NCBI RefSeq assembly: GCF_902833145.1
Contig: NZ_CADFEN010000006.1
Span: forward strand, 310,001-374,000
Source of the DNA: Burkholderia sp. BCC0506
Lineage (GTDB): Bacteria > Pseudomonadota > Gammaproteobacteria > Burkholderiales > Burkholderiaceae
Length of the DNA: 64,000 nucleotides
Direction of reading: 5' to 3'
Below are positions 43,683 to 53,497 of this stretch, one piece after another. The position numbers and the translations under genes were made by a program. The notes beneath the pieces are model-generated. The model was not told the origin of the DNA. It made no database searches and worked only from the letters and a program-made list of their open reading frames with translations. Position 1 is the stretch's first letter; each line of letters opens with the position of its first letter.

Positions 43683-44596
43683 GCCATCCGTTTCAGCTTG
43701 GGATCCAGCGCGTCGCGCAGCCCGTCGCCGAGCAGGTTGATCGCGAGCACCGAAATCAGGATCGACAGGCCGGGCATCGTCACGATCCACCACGCGTTGT
43801 CGATGTAGTCGCGCGCGGACGCGAGCATCGCGCCCCACTCGGCGGTCGGCGGCTGCACGCCGAGGCCGAGGAAGCCGAGCGCGGCCGCATCGAGGATCGC
43901 CGACGAGAAGCCGAGCGTCGCCTGCACGATCAGCGGCGCCGTGCAGTTCGGCAGCACCTGCGAGAACATCAGGCGCAGCGTGCCGGCGCCGGCCACGCGC
44001 GACGCGGTCACGTACTCCTTCTGCAGCTCGCCGAGCGCCGACGCACGCGTGAGGCGCACGTAGGCCGGCAGCGCGACGATCGCGATCGCGAACATCGTGT
44101 TGGTCAGGCCCGGGCCGATGATCGCGACGACCGCGACCGCGAGCAGCAGCGACGGCAGCGCGAGCAGCACGTCCATGATGCGCATCACCGGCGTGTCGGC
44201 CCACTTCTGGAAGAACGCGGCGACCAGCCCGAGCACGATGCCGGGGATCAGTGCGAGCACGACCGACACGAAGCCGATCCAGAACGACATCCGCGCGCCG
44301 AACATCAGCCGCGAAAGGATGTCGCGGCCCGCTTCGTCGGTGCCGAGGATGAATTGCCAGTTGCCGCCGGCGAGCCACGCGGGCGGAATCTTCACGTAGT
44401 CGCGGTACTGTTCGACCGGGCTGTGCGGCGCGATCAGCGGCGCGAGCAATGCGACTGCGATCAGCACGATCACGACGATGCCCGCGCCGACGGCGCCGCG
44501 GTTGCGCGAAAAGTTGGCCCAGAACTCGCGCAGCGCGAGCGCACGGCCGCCGGCCGGCGCAGATTCGGTCGGCAGGGTATTTTGCAGATTGCTCAT
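43679..44596 (-). CDS. dppC: Dipeptide ABC transporter permease
   Basis: 305 residues, about six transmembrane segments. The EAA loop near [19 protein letters not shown] and the N-terminal [21 protein letters not shown], both family marks, are present. The C-terminus KLKRMA is short. Starts 4 bp downstream of dppB's end and forms the inner-membrane channel with DppB. Confidence 0.93.
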   Translation of the reverse strand: MSNLQNTLPTESAPAGGRALALREFWANFSRNRGAVGAGIVVIVLIAVALLAPLIAPHSPVEQYRDYVKIPPAWLAGGNWQFILGTDEAGRDILSRLMFGARMSFWIGFVSVVLALIPGIVLGLVAAFFQKWADTPVMRIMDVLLALPSLLLAVAVVAIIGPGLTNTMFAIAIVALPAYVRLTRASALGELQKEYVTASRVAGAGTLRLMFSQVLPNCTAPLIVQATLGFSSAILDAAALGFLGLGVQPPTAEWGAMLASARDYIDNAWWIVTMPGLSILISVLAINLLGDGLRDALDPKLKRMA

Positions 44597-44600
44597 GGAA

Positions 44601-45611
44601 TTACCTCGTGTGGCGGATGCGCGGATTCAGCACGCCGTACAGCAGGTCGACGACCAGGTTCACGACGATCACGAGCGTCGCGATCAGCAGGATGCCGCCC
44701 TGGACGACCGGATAGTCGCGACGGCCGATCGCATCGATCAGCCACTTGCCGACGCCGGGCCACGAAAAGAGCGTCTCGGTCAGCACGGCGCCGGCCAGCA
44801 GCGTGCCGATCTGCAGGCCGATCACGGTGACGACCGGGATCAGCGCGTTGCGCAGCGCATGCACGACGACCACGCGCGCCGGCGACAGCCCCTTCGCGCG
44901 CGCGGTGCGGATGTAGTCCTCGCGCAGCACTTCGAGCATCGACGAGCGCGTCATCCGCGCGATCACCGCGAGCGGAATCGTGCCGAGCACGATCGCGGGC
45001 AGGATCAGATGGCTCACCGCCGACTTGAACGAGCCTTCGTCCGGCGCGAGCAGCGCGTCGATCAGCATGAAGCCGGTCGGGTGCGGGAAATCGTATTCGA
45101 CCGCGATGCGGCCCGACACCGGCGTCCAGCCGAGGTAGGACGAAAACACCATGATGAGGATCAGCCCCCACCAGAAGATCGGCATCGAGTAGCCGGTGAG
45201 CGCGGTGCCCATCACGCCGTGGTCGATCACCGAGCCGCGCCGCAGCGCGGCGATCACGCCGGCCGGCAGCCCGACCGCGAGCGCGAACACGAGCGCGCAC
45301 AGCGACAGCTCGACGGTCGCCGGGAAGCGCGCGAAGAATTCGCCCGCGACGCTCGTGTTGGTGATGATCGACGTGCCGAGGTCGCCGTGCAGCGCACGGC
45401 CGATGTAGTGGAGGTACTGCAGCGGCAGCGGCTGGTCGAGCCCGAGGCGTTTCATCGCCTCCGCATGCATCGCGGGATCGACACCGCGCTCGCCCATCAT
45501 CACTTCGATGGGGTCGCCCGGTATCAGGTGAATCAGCGCAAACGCCAGGATGGTGATGCCGATGAAAGTCGGGATCACCATCCCCACGCGGCGCAACACG
45601 AATCTGAGCAT
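44601..45611 (-). CDS. dppB: Dipeptide ABC transporter permease
   Basis: 336 residues. N-terminal LRFVLRRVGMVIPTFIGITI (first transmembrane helix) then HLIPGDPIEVMMGERG, EAA loop EVLREDYIRTARAKGLSP and VLTETLFSWPGVGKWLIDAI. The usual DppB pattern. 118 bp after dppA, separated by a hairpin. Confidence 0.93.
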   Translation of the reverse strand: MLRFVLRRVGMVIPTFIGITILAFALIHLIPGDPIEVMMGERGVDPAMHAEAMKRLGLDQPLPLQYLHYIGRALHGDLGTSIITNTSVAGEFFARFPATVELSLCALVFALAVGLPAGVIAALRRGSVIDHGVMGTALTGYSMPIFWWGLILIMVFSSYLGWTPVSGRIAVEYDFPHPTGFMLIDALLAPDEGSFKSAVSHLILPAIVLGTIPLAVIARMTRSSMLEVLREDYIRTARAKGLSPARVVVVHALRNALIPVVTVIGLQIGTLLAGAVLTETLFSWPGVGKWLIDAIGRRDYPVVQGGILLIATLVIVVNLVVDLLYGVLNPRIRHTR

Positions 45612-45653
45612 GATGCGTCTCGTATTTTCTTGTGGGAAATGTGCGACCGGCGA

Positions 45654-45674
45654 CGCGGGGCTTCTGGCCCCGCG
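45654..45674 (-). repeat. Hairpin between dppA and dppB
   Basis: 8 bp stem CGCGGGGC/GCCCCGCG with 5-nt loop in the 118 bp spacer. No U run, so it is more likely a processing or stability element that could raise dppA relative to dppB-F. Confidence 0.6.
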
Positions 45675-45729
45675 CCGCCGGATGATTTCAAGCCGGTTTT
45701 CTCAATGACGACAGCTTACGCCAGCCCGG

Positions 45730-47358
45730 TTACTTCACGCTGACACCGTCGAAACGCGCATAGCCGAGCGGCTCGATACGCATGTCGACCACGTTCTTGC
45801 GCACCGGCTGGTAGACCGTCGAGTTCGCGATCGGCGAGAACGGCAGCTGTTGCGCGAAGATCTGCTGCGCCTGCGTGTAGAGCTTCGTGCGCGCGTCCTG
45901 GCCCGTCGTCGTGCGGCCCTTCTGCACCAGTTCGTCGAACGGCTTGTAGCACCAGTGCGAGAAGTTGTTGCCCTTGATCGCCTCGCAGCCGAGCAGCGTG
46001 CCGAGCCAGTTGTCGGGGTCGCCGTTGTCGCCCGTCCAGCCGATCAGCATCGTGTCCTGCTCGCCGCCGTGCGCGCGCTTGATGTACTCGCCCCACTCGT
46101 ACGTGACGATCTTCGCCTTCACGCCGATCTTCGCCCAGTCGGCCTGGATCATCTCGGCCATCAGGCGGGCGTTCGGGTTGTATGCACGCTGCACGGGCAT
46201 CGCCCACAGCGTGATCTCGAAACCGTTCGGAAAGCCGGCCTTCGCGAGCAGCGCCTTCGCCTTCGCGGTGTCGTAGGCCGGCAGCTTCAGGTTCTTGTCG
46301 TACGACCATTGGGTCGGCGGCATCGGCGCGTTCGCGGCCTGGCCGGCGCCCTGGTAGACGGACTCGAGGATCGCCTTCTTGTTGATCGCCATGTCGAGCG
46401 CCTGACGCACCTCGAGCTTGTCGACCGGCTTGTGCTCGACGTTGTACGCGAGGTAGCCGAGGTTGAAGCCCGCCTGCGACGGCATGTCGACGTTCGAATC
46501 GGCCTTCAGCGTCGCGATGTCGGCCGGGCGCGGATAGCTCATCACCTGGCATTCGTTGCGCTTGATCTTCTGCACGCGCACGCCCGGATCCGGCGTGATC
46601 GAGAAGATCAGCTTCGACAGCTTCACTTCGCCCTTCTTCCAGTAATCAGGATTGCCATCGAAGCGGATCGTCGCGTCCTTCGTGTAGCTGCGGAAGATGA
46701 ACGGGCCCGTGCCGACCGGCTTCTGGTTGATGTCGGCGGCACGGCCGGCCTTCATCAGCTGGTCGCCGTATTCCGCCGACAGGATCGACGCGAATTCCAT
46801 CGCCATGTTCTGGATGAACGGCGCGTTCGGCTCGGCCAGCGTGAACTTCACGGTGTACGGATCGACCTTCTCGATCTTCGTGATCAGCTTGTCGAGGCCC
46901 ATGTCGGTGAAGTAAGGGAACGACACCGGGTACGCCTTGCGGAACGCATTGTTCGGATCGAGCATGCGCTCGAACGAGAACACGACGTCGTCCGCGTTGA
47001 ATTCACGCGTCGGCTTGAAGAAGTCGGTCGTGTGGAACTTCACGCCATGGCGCAGGTGGAACGTGTACACCTTGCCGTCGGACGACACGTCCCACTTCTC
47101 GGCGAGGCCGGGCTCGACCTTCGTGCCGCCGCGCTCGAATTCGACGAGACGGTTGTAGACGGTGAATGTGGCGGCGGTGAAATCGACGCCGGTCGTGAAT
47201 TGCGCGGAATCGAAACCCGCCGGGCTGCCTTCTGAGCAGTAGACGAGCGTTTTGTTCGGGATCTGTGCGAATGCAGAGCCCGCGACGCCGAGCGATGCCG
47301 CTGCCACGCCTGCCATGGCGGTAACACGCAGGGTGTGCAACAGACGGTTGTATTCCAT
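45730..47358 (-). CDS. dppA: Periplasmic dipeptide-binding protein
   Basis: 542 residues. Signal peptide to about residue 32 (ASLGVAGSAFAQ) then NKTLVYCSEGSPAGFDSAQF, the SBP_bac_5 start, DVVFSFERMLDPNNAFRKAYPV, KPVGTGPFIF and the C-terminal WTGDNGDPDNWLGTLLGC. The last motif is the DppA-type binding-site region. Cluster C binding protein that delivers dipeptides to DppBC. First gene of dppABCDF-traB. Confidence 0.94.
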   Translation of the reverse strand: MEYNRLLHTLRVTAMAGVAAASLGVAGSAFAQIPNKTLVYCSEGSPAGFDSAQFTTGVDFTAATFTVYNRLVEFERGGTKVEPGLAEKWDVSSDGKVYTFHLRHGVKFHTTDFFKPTREFNADDVVFSFERMLDPNNAFRKAYPVSFPYFTDMGLDKLITKIEKVDPYTVKFTLAEPNAPFIQNMAMEFASILSAEYGDQLMKAGRAADINQKPVGTGPFIFRSYTKDATIRFDGNPDYWKKGEVKLSKLIFSITPDPGVRVQKIKRNECQVMSYPRPADIATLKADSNVDMPSQAGFNLGYLAYNVEHKPVDKLEVRQALDMAINKKAILESVYQGAGQAANAPMPPTQWSYDKNLKLPAYDTAKAKALLAKAGFPNGFEITLWAMPVQRAYNPNARLMAEMIQADWAKIGVKAKIVTYEWGEYIKRAHGGEQDTMLIGWTGDNGDPDNWLGTLLGCEAIKGNNFSHWCYKPFDELVQKGRTTTGQDARTKLYTQAQQIFAQQLPFSPIANSTVYQPVRKNVVDMRIEPLGYARFDGVSVK

Positions 47359-47678
47359 GTTTCCTCCAGGTCTCCAGATCGGAACCGGTCCCGCCAGGGT
47401 CCGGCGTACGCGGATATTACTTGAGCTAACGATGCGGCAACAAGCTGGAGAAAAAACTCTTCTAGATGCCCGTCGGGTTTTTGCCGATTTTTAGTGTGGG
47501 TAAAAAATGCGACAACGCGCGCGAGCGACAATTCCGCTCATTTCGCGGCATGTTTCGTTCGACGACTAAACAATTCGGGCGCGAACACGAAGGGGCGACG
47601 CACCGTTTCCCCGCGTTGCGCAGCACATCATTGCGTTTTGCGAAACGATTCGACGACCGTCGTCAAATCGTCATGTCG
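47359..47678. other. Upstream region of dppA
   Basis: About 320 bp with no gene. It carries the dppA promoter and is lower in GC between 47440 and 47550. No operator could be identified with confidence. Confidence 0.45.
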
Positions 47679-48986
47679 TCACGCCGGCGCGTCGAGGTCG
47701 GCGCTGCGCGCGGGCACGAACGCGACCGCGACGATCGACAGCGCGATGCCCGCCATCACGTAGTAGGTCGGCGCGAGCGGCGTGCCGGTCACCTTGATCA
47801 GCCACGTGACGATGAACTGGCCGAAGCCGCCGAACAGCATCACCGCGACGTTGTACGCGATCGACAGTCCGGTCGAGCGCACGTTGGCCGGGAACAGCTC
47901 GGCGATCATCGCGCCGAACGGCCCGTAGTAGCCCGCGAGCGTGACCGACAGGATCGCCTGCACCGCGATCAGCCGCCCGATGCTCGGCGCGGCGTCGAGC
48001 CAAGCGAACAGCGGATACATCAGCGCGAGCGTCAGCACGAGCGACCACAGCGACAGCCCTTTACGGCCGATACGATCCGACCACGCGCCCGCGACCGGCG
48101 ACAGCACCATCAGCAGCAGGTTGCCGACGATCACCGCGTAGAACGATTCCGCATACGGCAGCTTCAGCTGCTTCACCGCGAAGGTCGGCAGATAACTGAT
48201 CAGCACGTAGATCGTCACGGTGAGCGCGATCACCGAGCCGAGCCCGCACAGCACCTCGCGCGGGTGGCGCGTGAATACTTCGCCGAGCGTCGCGCGGCGC
48301 GCGCTCTGCTGCGCATGCAGGAATGCTTCGGAATCCGCGAGATGGCGGCGGATATAGAAGCCGATCGGGCCGATCACGAGCCCGAGGATGAACGGCACGC
48401 GCCAGCCCCAGCTGCGCAGCGCGTCGTGCGACAGCCCACGCGTGACGGCCGCGCCCACCAGCGCGCCGATTAGCAGCGCGCCCGCCTGGCTCGCCATCTG
48501 CCAGCTGCCGTAGAACCCGCGTTTCGAGAACGGCGCGGCCTCGATCAGCAGCGCGGTCGCGCTGCCGAATTCGCCGCCCGCGGAGAAGCCCTGCAGCAGG
48601 CGGCCGAGCACGATCAGCAGCGGGCCGCCGATGCCGATCGCCGCATAGGGCGGCGCGATCGCGAGCAGGAAGATGCCGGCCGTCATCAGCAGGATCACGA
48701 GCGACAGCGCGGCCTTGCGGCCTGCGCGGTCCGCGTACAGCCCGAACACGATGCCGCCGATCGGGCGCATGAAGAACGCGACGCCGAACGTCGCGGTGGT
48801 GAGCAGCAGCGACGAGTATTCGCTGGAGGTGGGGAAGAACAGCTCGGCGATCACGACCGTCATGAAGCCGAACACCGTGAAGTCGTACCACTCGAGCGCA
48901 TTGCCGATCACGGCGGCCACGACTGCACGCCGGTTCAGCGCACGCTCGGGCCGGGCCGCTTTCGTTGAATTCGCAATCGTCGCCAT
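47679..48986 (-). CDS. MFS transporter, metabolite:H+ symporter type (ProP/ShiA-like)
   Basis: 435 residues, 12 predicted helices. Seen: ALEWYDFTVFGFMTVVI in helix 1, the MHS motif ADRAGRKAALS between helices 2 and 3, GRLLQGFSAGGEFGSATALL in helix 4 and the second DRIGRKGLS repeat. These mark the MHS family (citrate, shikimate, proline/betaine or alpha-ketoglutarate transporters). Substrate undetermined. Inner membrane; monocistronic. Confidence 0.88.
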   Translation of the reverse strand: MATIANSTKAARPERALNRRAVVAAVIGNALEWYDFTVFGFMTVVIAELFFPTSSEYSSLLLTTATFGVAFFMRPIGGIVFGLYADRAGRKAALSLVILLMTAGIFLLAIAPPYAAIGIGGPLLIVLGRLLQGFSAGGEFGSATALLIEAAPFSKRGFYGSWQMASQAGALLIGALVGAAVTRGLSHDALRSWGWRVPFILGLVIGPIGFYIRRHLADSEAFLHAQQSARRATLGEVFTRHPREVLCGLGSVIALTVTIYVLISYLPTFAVKQLKLPYAESFYAVIVGNLLLMVLSPVAGAWSDRIGRKGLSLWSLVLTLALMYPLFAWLDAAPSIGRLIAVQAILSVTLAGYYGPFGAMIAELFPANVRSTGLSIAYNVAVMLFGGFGQFIVTWLIKVTGTPLAPTYYVMAGIALSIVAVAFVPARSADLDAPA

Positions 48987-49097
48987 GCGTGCCTCGTCCT
49001 CGTGAATTGGCCGTGTCGGGCGGTTCGGCGCGCGGGGGTGCCGCGGCGCGCGGGGGTGCAGCGAGTGTAGAAAGCGACGGAACCGTTTTCAAGCAAT

Positions 49098-49130
49098 AAA
49101 AAACGCTCGCCATCGAACGACGGCGAGCGT
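49098..49130 (-). terminator. Rho-independent terminator of the HiPIP gene
   Basis: 9 bp stem (ACGCTCGCC/GGCGAGCGT) with 10-nt loop, followed on the minus strand by a U run (plus AAAAAA 49098-49103). 47 bp after the HiPIP stop. Confidence 0.82.
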
Positions 49131-49177
49131 GTTGCGGTTTTCGCCACAATGCGGCATCGCACGATGCCGCTCGGGCC

Positions 49178-49489
49178 TCAACCCATCTTCGAGAATGCGC
49201 TGCACCAGCCCTTCGCCGACACCTGCTTGCCGGGGAACGCGCCGCACGGGCCCGACGCCGAGCCCTTCTTGCCCTGGTACAGCATGCAGGCCGCACAATC
49301 CTGGCCCGCTGCGTATTTCGGGTACTTCGTCTTGTCGACCTTCGTGGCATCGGCCTTGTAGCCGAGCGCCACCGCGGTCGGATCGGTTTCCGACAGCATC
49401 GGCGCATCGGCCAGCGCTTCGCGCGACAGCGCCAGCGCGGACACGGCACCAATGCTCGTAATCAGGAAACTCCGACGGGATGTTTTCAT
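49178..49489 (-). CDS. High-potential iron-sulfur protein (HiPIP), Tat-exported
   Basis: 103 residues. The Tat signal MKTSRRSFLITSIG has a twin-arginine RR-S-F-L followed by a hydrophobic stretch, so it is folded before export. Mature protein shows four cysteines at 65, 68, 82 and 96 in the HiPIP arrangement C-x2-C-x13-C-x13-C (DCAACML, GPCGAF, GWCSAF) binding one [4Fe-4S]. A small soluble periplasmic electron carrier; partners are not in the neighbourhood. Confidence 0.92.
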   Translation of the reverse strand: MKTSRRSFLITSIGAVSALALSREALADAPMLSETDPTAVALGYKADATKVDKTKYPKYAAGQDCAACMLYQGKKGSASGPCGAFPGKQVSAKGWCSAFSKMG

Positions 49490-49648
49490 GGGGGACTCGC
49501 TCCAACGTTATCGGTTTGAAAGCCGTTCTGGCGACGGCCGGTCGACAGAATAACCCCCGAACGAATAAATGTGCGCGCCGAAATGCCCGAGATAAGGGAT
49601 TTCACACGGGCTTCACGCCGCCGCTCCCGCGCGGCGGCCGGCCGTGCG

Positions 49649-50758
49649 TCATGCCCGCGACACCATGTCGCCGACGCGCTGCGCGAGCGCGAGCGACGCG
49701 GTGAGCCCCGGCGACTCGATGCCGAACAGGTTCACGAGCCCGCGCACGCCGTGTTGTGCGGCGCCCTGCACGATGAAGTCGGCCGGCGGCTCGCCGGGCC
49801 CCGCGAGCTTCGGCCGGATGCCCGCATACGCCGGCTGCAGCGCCTCGTCGGGCAGGCCCGGCCAGAACGCGCGGATCGACGTGTAGAACCCGCCCGCGCG
49901 CGCCGGATCGACTTCGTAGCGCAGCGAATCGCACCACTCGACGTCCGGGCCGAAGCGCGCCTGCCCGCCGAGATCGAACGTCAGGTGCACGCCGAGCCCG
50001 GCGCGGTCGGGCATCGGGTAGATCAGGTGCGAGAACGGCGCGCGGCCCGACAGGCTGAAATAATTGCCGCGCGCGAGATAGAGCGGCGGCACCCAGCGCG
50101 GATCGAGGCCGCGCGTGCGGCGCGCGAGCGCCTGCGCGCCGAGCCCCGCGCTGTTGATCACGCAGGTGGCGTCGAGTTCGGTCGGCGCGGCGCCGCCGGT
50201 GCGCACGACGAAGCGCCCGCCGCGCAGCACGTCGATCGACTCGACCGGAGCGTGCAGCGCGCACACGGCGCCGTCGCGTTGCGCGTCGCCGAGCAGCGCG
50301 AGCATCAGCTGGTGGCTGTCGACGATGCCCGTCGACGGCGAGAACAGCGCCTCCACGCATTCGAGCGCGGGCTCGAGCGTCTGCGCTTCGGCGCGCGTGA
50401 GCGGCAGCAGGTCGAGCACGCCGTTTTCGGCCGCGCGCGCGCCGATCGCCTTCAACTGCTTCACCTGCGCGGCGCTCGTCGCGACGAGCAGCTTGCCGGT
50501 ACGCCGGTGCGGTACGTGATGCGTCTCGCAGAATTCGTACAGCAGGTCGCGCCCGTGCACGCACGACGTCGCCTTCAGCGACCCGCGCGGATAATAGAGC
50601 CCCGCGTGAATCACCTCGCTGTTGCGCGAACTCGTGCCCGTGCCGATCGCGTCGGCCGCCTCGAGCACGATGGTTTCACGCCCGCGCGCCGCCAGCTCGC
50701 GCGCGATCGCCAGACCGACGACACCCGCGCCGATCACGACACAATCCGTCTGCTCCAT
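49649..50758 (-). CDS. lhgO: FAD-dependent oxidoreductase, L-2-hydroxyglutarate oxidase-like
   Basis: 369 residues. N-terminal [18 protein letters not shown] and [27 protein letters not shown], then GGRFVVRTG, and C-terminal [15 protein letters not shown]...[15 protein letters not shown]. This matches the LhgO/YgaF group that oxidises L-2-hydroxyglutarate or related 2-hydroxy acids. The [15 protein letters not shown] segment is strongly characteristic. The nearby HiPIP gene is separate and no csiD-like gene is present. Confidence 0.85.
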   Translation of the reverse strand: MEQTDCVVIGAGVVGLAIARELAARGRETIVLEAADAIGTGTSSRNSEVIHAGLYYPRGSLKATSCVHGRDLLYEFCETHHVPHRRTGKLLVATSAAQVKQLKAIGARAAENGVLDLLPLTRAEAQTLEPALECVEALFSPSTGIVDSHQLMLALLGDAQRDGAVCALHAPVESIDVLRGGRFVVRTGGAAPTELDATCVINSAGLGAQALARRTRGLDPRWVPPLYLARGNYFSLSGRAPFSHLIYPMPDRAGLGVHLTFDLGGQARFGPDVEWCDSLRYEVDPARAGGFYTSIRAFWPGLPDEALQPAYAGIRPKLAGPGEPPADFIVQGAAQHGVRGLVNLFGIESPGLTASLALAQRVGDMVSRA

Positions 50759-50905
50759 GACTTTTCGCGCTGCTCGCGCGTCGAAGGGAGAGAGGGCAAT
50801 TGTACGTCCCGGTTCGCCCGCTTGCCGAACCCCGCCGCATCGCGCGGCCACGACGCGGCCGGGAACGCCACGCGCGCACGCCGCGGCCGTGTGCGCGCGG
50901 CGGCG

Positions 50906-51886
50906 TCAGAAGCCGATCGGCCGCCGTTTCGCCGCGCCTTCGTCGGCCCGGATGTCGGCCGGCCCGATCGCGTCGCGGCCGTCGAGCCGCGCGGCGCCGA
51001 ACGCGTGCAGCAGTGCGCGGCGCATCGTGCGCGGCGGCGTCGCGGCCAGCACGTCGAGCGCATCGTCGCCGAGCGTCTCGGGAAAGCGCCGCCCCCACCC
51101 ATGCGACGTGCGGATCTCGTCGTAGATCGTCTGCGCGATCCGGCGGGCGCCGGCCGCATCGGGCGGCGCGATCTCGTACACGTTCATCCGGTTGAGCAGC
51201 GGCTCCGGAATCGCGTGCGCGTCGTTCGCGGTCGCAATCCAGATCACGTTGCCCGCGTTGATCGGCACTTCCGCGAATTCGTCGACGAACGCGCGGGCCG
51301 TGTCGTGCTCGAGCAACGCATACAGTGCGCCGAGCGGATCGTATTGCGCATCGCTGCCGGCCTTGTCGATCTCGTCGACCGCGATCACCGGGTTCGCGTA
51401 GCTGCCGTTCACGAGCGCATCGAACACCTTGCCCGGCTTCGCGTTCTTCCATTGCGACGACGCGCCCGACAGGATCCAGCCGGCCGTCAGCGAACTCATC
51501 GGCACGTAGTGGTACGCGGTGCCGAGCAGTTGCGCGAGCGCCTTCGCGAAATGCGTCTTGCCGATCCCGGGCGGCCCGAGCAGCAGGATCGGCATCAGTT
51601 CGAGCCGGTCGTCCGTTTCGAGACACAGCGCGACCTGCTTGCGCACGTCGTCGAGCGGCTCGCCGAAATTCGGCAACGCTTCGCCGAGCGCATCGAACGA
51701 CGGCATCCGGTTCGGCTTCACGCAGAAGCGCAGATTCCCCGTCTTGAGCATCTTCTCGTAGGTCGAGCGCAGCGCGTCGCTTGCGCTCTCGTTCAGGTCG
51801 CCCAGCGCCGTCTCGACCTGCTCGAGGTCGTACACCGTGCTGAAGGACGCCACCGCCAGTTCCTGCTTCACCATTGCCGTCGTCAT
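50906..51886 (-). CDS. Orphan AAA ATPase
   Basis: 326 residues, ATG 51886 (GAGGGTGGT upstream). Walker A GPPGIGKT at 104-111, Walker B VIAVDEID with Asp171/Glu172, sensor-1 VIWIATAND, and an Arg-finger region LLNRMNVYEIAP. The layout resembles Lon-type or other AAA remodelling ATPases but has no protease domain or substrate partner beside it. The N-terminal 100 residues (EQVETALGDLNESASDALRS) are helical and probably mediate assembly. Function unknown. Confidence 0.75.
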   Translation of the reverse strand: MTTAMVKQELAVASFSTVYDLEQVETALGDLNESASDALRSTYEKMLKTGNLRFCVKPNRMPSFDALGEALPNFGEPLDDVRKQVALCLETDDRLELMPILLLGPPGIGKTHFAKALAQLLGTAYHYVPMSSLTAGWILSGASSQWKNAKPGKVFDALVNGSYANPVIAVDEIDKAGSDAQYDPLGALYALLEHDTARAFVDEFAEVPINAGNVIWIATANDAHAIPEPLLNRMNVYEIAPPDAAGARRIAQTIYDEIRTSHGWGRRFPETLGDDALDVLAATPPRTMRRALLHAFGAARLDGRDAIGPADIRADEGAAKRRPIGF

Positions 51887-52137
51887 ACCACCCTCGCTGC
51901 ACTTGCGGTCACACACTCATCAGACCCTTACGATTTTCAGTGTAGCGATCCCGCATCGCAGCGCAAGCAAGCAGCCGCGCGAGCCTGCTGCTAACAGCGC
52001 GCGCTCGCTGCACGGCCGCGCGCCCCGGCGTATCATCGAAAGTTCGCGACGTTCGCGCCGGCCTCGCCGAAGATGTCCGCACGTCGCGCACGCGCTGCTG
52101 CGCGCCTCGCCTGACCGCCTCGCCCGAAGGGTTGCCG

Positions 52138-52857
52138 ATGTCCGTCCCCGCTGCTTCCCCGCGCGTCGACCCCGACGCGATCCGTGCCGTCGACGCCGCG
52201 CTCAAGTCGCGCCGCGCGATCCGCGCATTCCTGCCGACACCCGTGCCGCGCGACACGCTCGAGGCGATCCTCGAGGCCGCGAGCCGCGCGCCGTCGGGCA
52301 CCAACATCCAGCCGTGGCGCGTGTACGTCGCCACCGGCGCGACGCGCGACGCGCTCGCCGCCGCGCTCACCGCGGCCTACGACGATCCCGCGCGCGACGA
52401 GAAATACGTCGCCGAATACGACTACTACCCGCGCGAATGGGTGTCGCCGTATCTCGACCGGCGCCGCAAGGTCGGCTGGGACCTGTATGGCCTGTTGAAC
52501 ATCCGCCGCGACGAGAAGGCGCGCATGCACGCGCAGCACGCGCGCAATTTCCGTTTCTTCGATGCGCCGGTCGCGCTGTTCTTCACGCTCGATCGCATCA
52601 TGACGCACGGAGCGTGGCTCGACTGCGGGATGTTCCTGCAGGGGGTGATGACGGCCGCGCGCGCCCGCGGCCTCGATACCTGCCCGCAGGCCGCGTTCGT
52701 GCCGTTTCACCGGATCGTCGCCGAACACCTCGACATTCCCGCCAACGAGCAGCTCGTCTGCGGGATGTCGCTCGGCCATGCGGACCCGGACGCGATCGAG
52801 AACCGCCTCGTCACCGAGCGCGCGAGCGTCGCCGAGTTCGCGCGCTTTTTCGCTTGA
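52138..52857 (+). CDS. Nitroreductase-family flavoprotein
   Basis: 239 residues, start ATG 52138 after AAGG (an in-frame TTG lies six bases upstream). Seen: LKSRRAIRAFLPTPVPRDTLE and ASRAPSGTNIQPWRVYVATG, the FMN-binding motif, then YYPREWVSPYLDRRRKVGWDLYG and CGMSLGHADPDA at the C-terminus. An FMN/NAD(P)H oxidoreductase of the NfsB/PnbA type; substrate unknown. Confidence 0.85.
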   Translation: MSVPAASPRVDPDAIRAVDAALKSRRAIRAFLPTPVPRDTLEAILEAASRAPSGTNIQPWRVYVATGATRDALAAALTAAYDDPARDEKYVAEYDYYPREWVSPYLDRRRKVGWDLYGLLNIRRDEKARMHAQHARNFRFFDAPVALFFTLDRIMTHGAWLDCGMFLQGVMTAARARGLDTCPQAAFVPFHRIVAEHLDIPANEQLVCGMSLGHADPDAIENRLVTERASVAEFARFFA

Positions 52858-53003
52858 AAACGCATGACGCGGCCCGACCTGTGGAGCAGGACCGCACCGT
52901 GCTGCGAACCTGTCGCGGTGCATCCGGTCGCATCGCGACCGAAATCGATCGGGCGTAAGATGTGCGTCCGTTCCCCGCTATCCCGCGTTTCCGGAGACGT
53001 TTC

Positions 53004-53492
53004 ATGCTGAAACACGGCCTGGCCGTCCTGCTTGCGAGCGTCGCGCTCGCCGCCCATGCGCAGAGCCCCGCGCCGGCCGTCGTCGCATGGGAAATCCAGG
53101 TGGTGCGCGACGGTCAGACGATCGACACGTTCCAGCAAAACACCACCGTGGGCCAGTCCCGCACCGATACCCATCGCTATCCGTCGGCCGTGCCGGTCGG
53201 TTGCGGCAATGCCGCGCGCGTCGTGCCGACCGAGCGCTCGCGCGCGGTGACGGTCGCCCCGCTCGCCGTCGACGCCGCCGCGAACACCGTGTCGCTCGGG
53301 CTCGACGTGCAGGAAACGCTCGACGACGAAAACGCGACGCGCAGCGATCCGTGCGTGCCCGCGTCGCCACGGCAAATCGTCGCGAGCCATCCCGGCCTGT
53401 CGGTCGGCGGCGACGCGTGGACCGACTGGACGCTCGTCGAGCAGCATCCGCATCTCGTGTACCGCGTGCGCGCGCACGTCGCGAAGGACTGA
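53004..53492 (+). CDS. Secreted hypothetical protein
   Basis: 162 residues, ATG 53004 with GGAGA upstream. Signal peptide MLKHGLAVLLASVALAAHAQ followed by a beta-rich mature region (AWEIQVVRDGQTIDTF, TVSLGLDVQET) and two cysteines (VGCGNA, SDPCVP) that could form one disulfide. No family recognised. It is 5 bp upstream of the EEP-family gene and may be co-transcribed. Confidence 0.6.
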   Translation: MLKHGLAVLLASVALAAHAQSPAPAVVAWEIQVVRDGQTIDTFQQNTTVGQSRTDTHRYPSAVPVGCGNAARVVPTERSRAVTVAPLAVDAAANTVSLGLDVQETLDDENATRSDPCVPASPRQIVASHPGLSVGGDAWTDWTLVEQHPHLVYRVRAHVAKD

Positions 53493-53497
53493 GCGCC

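Noticed and set aside
45654-45674. Terminator between dppA and dppB
   Set aside because: No U run follows the stem, and the operon continues directly, so a stability hairpin is more likely.
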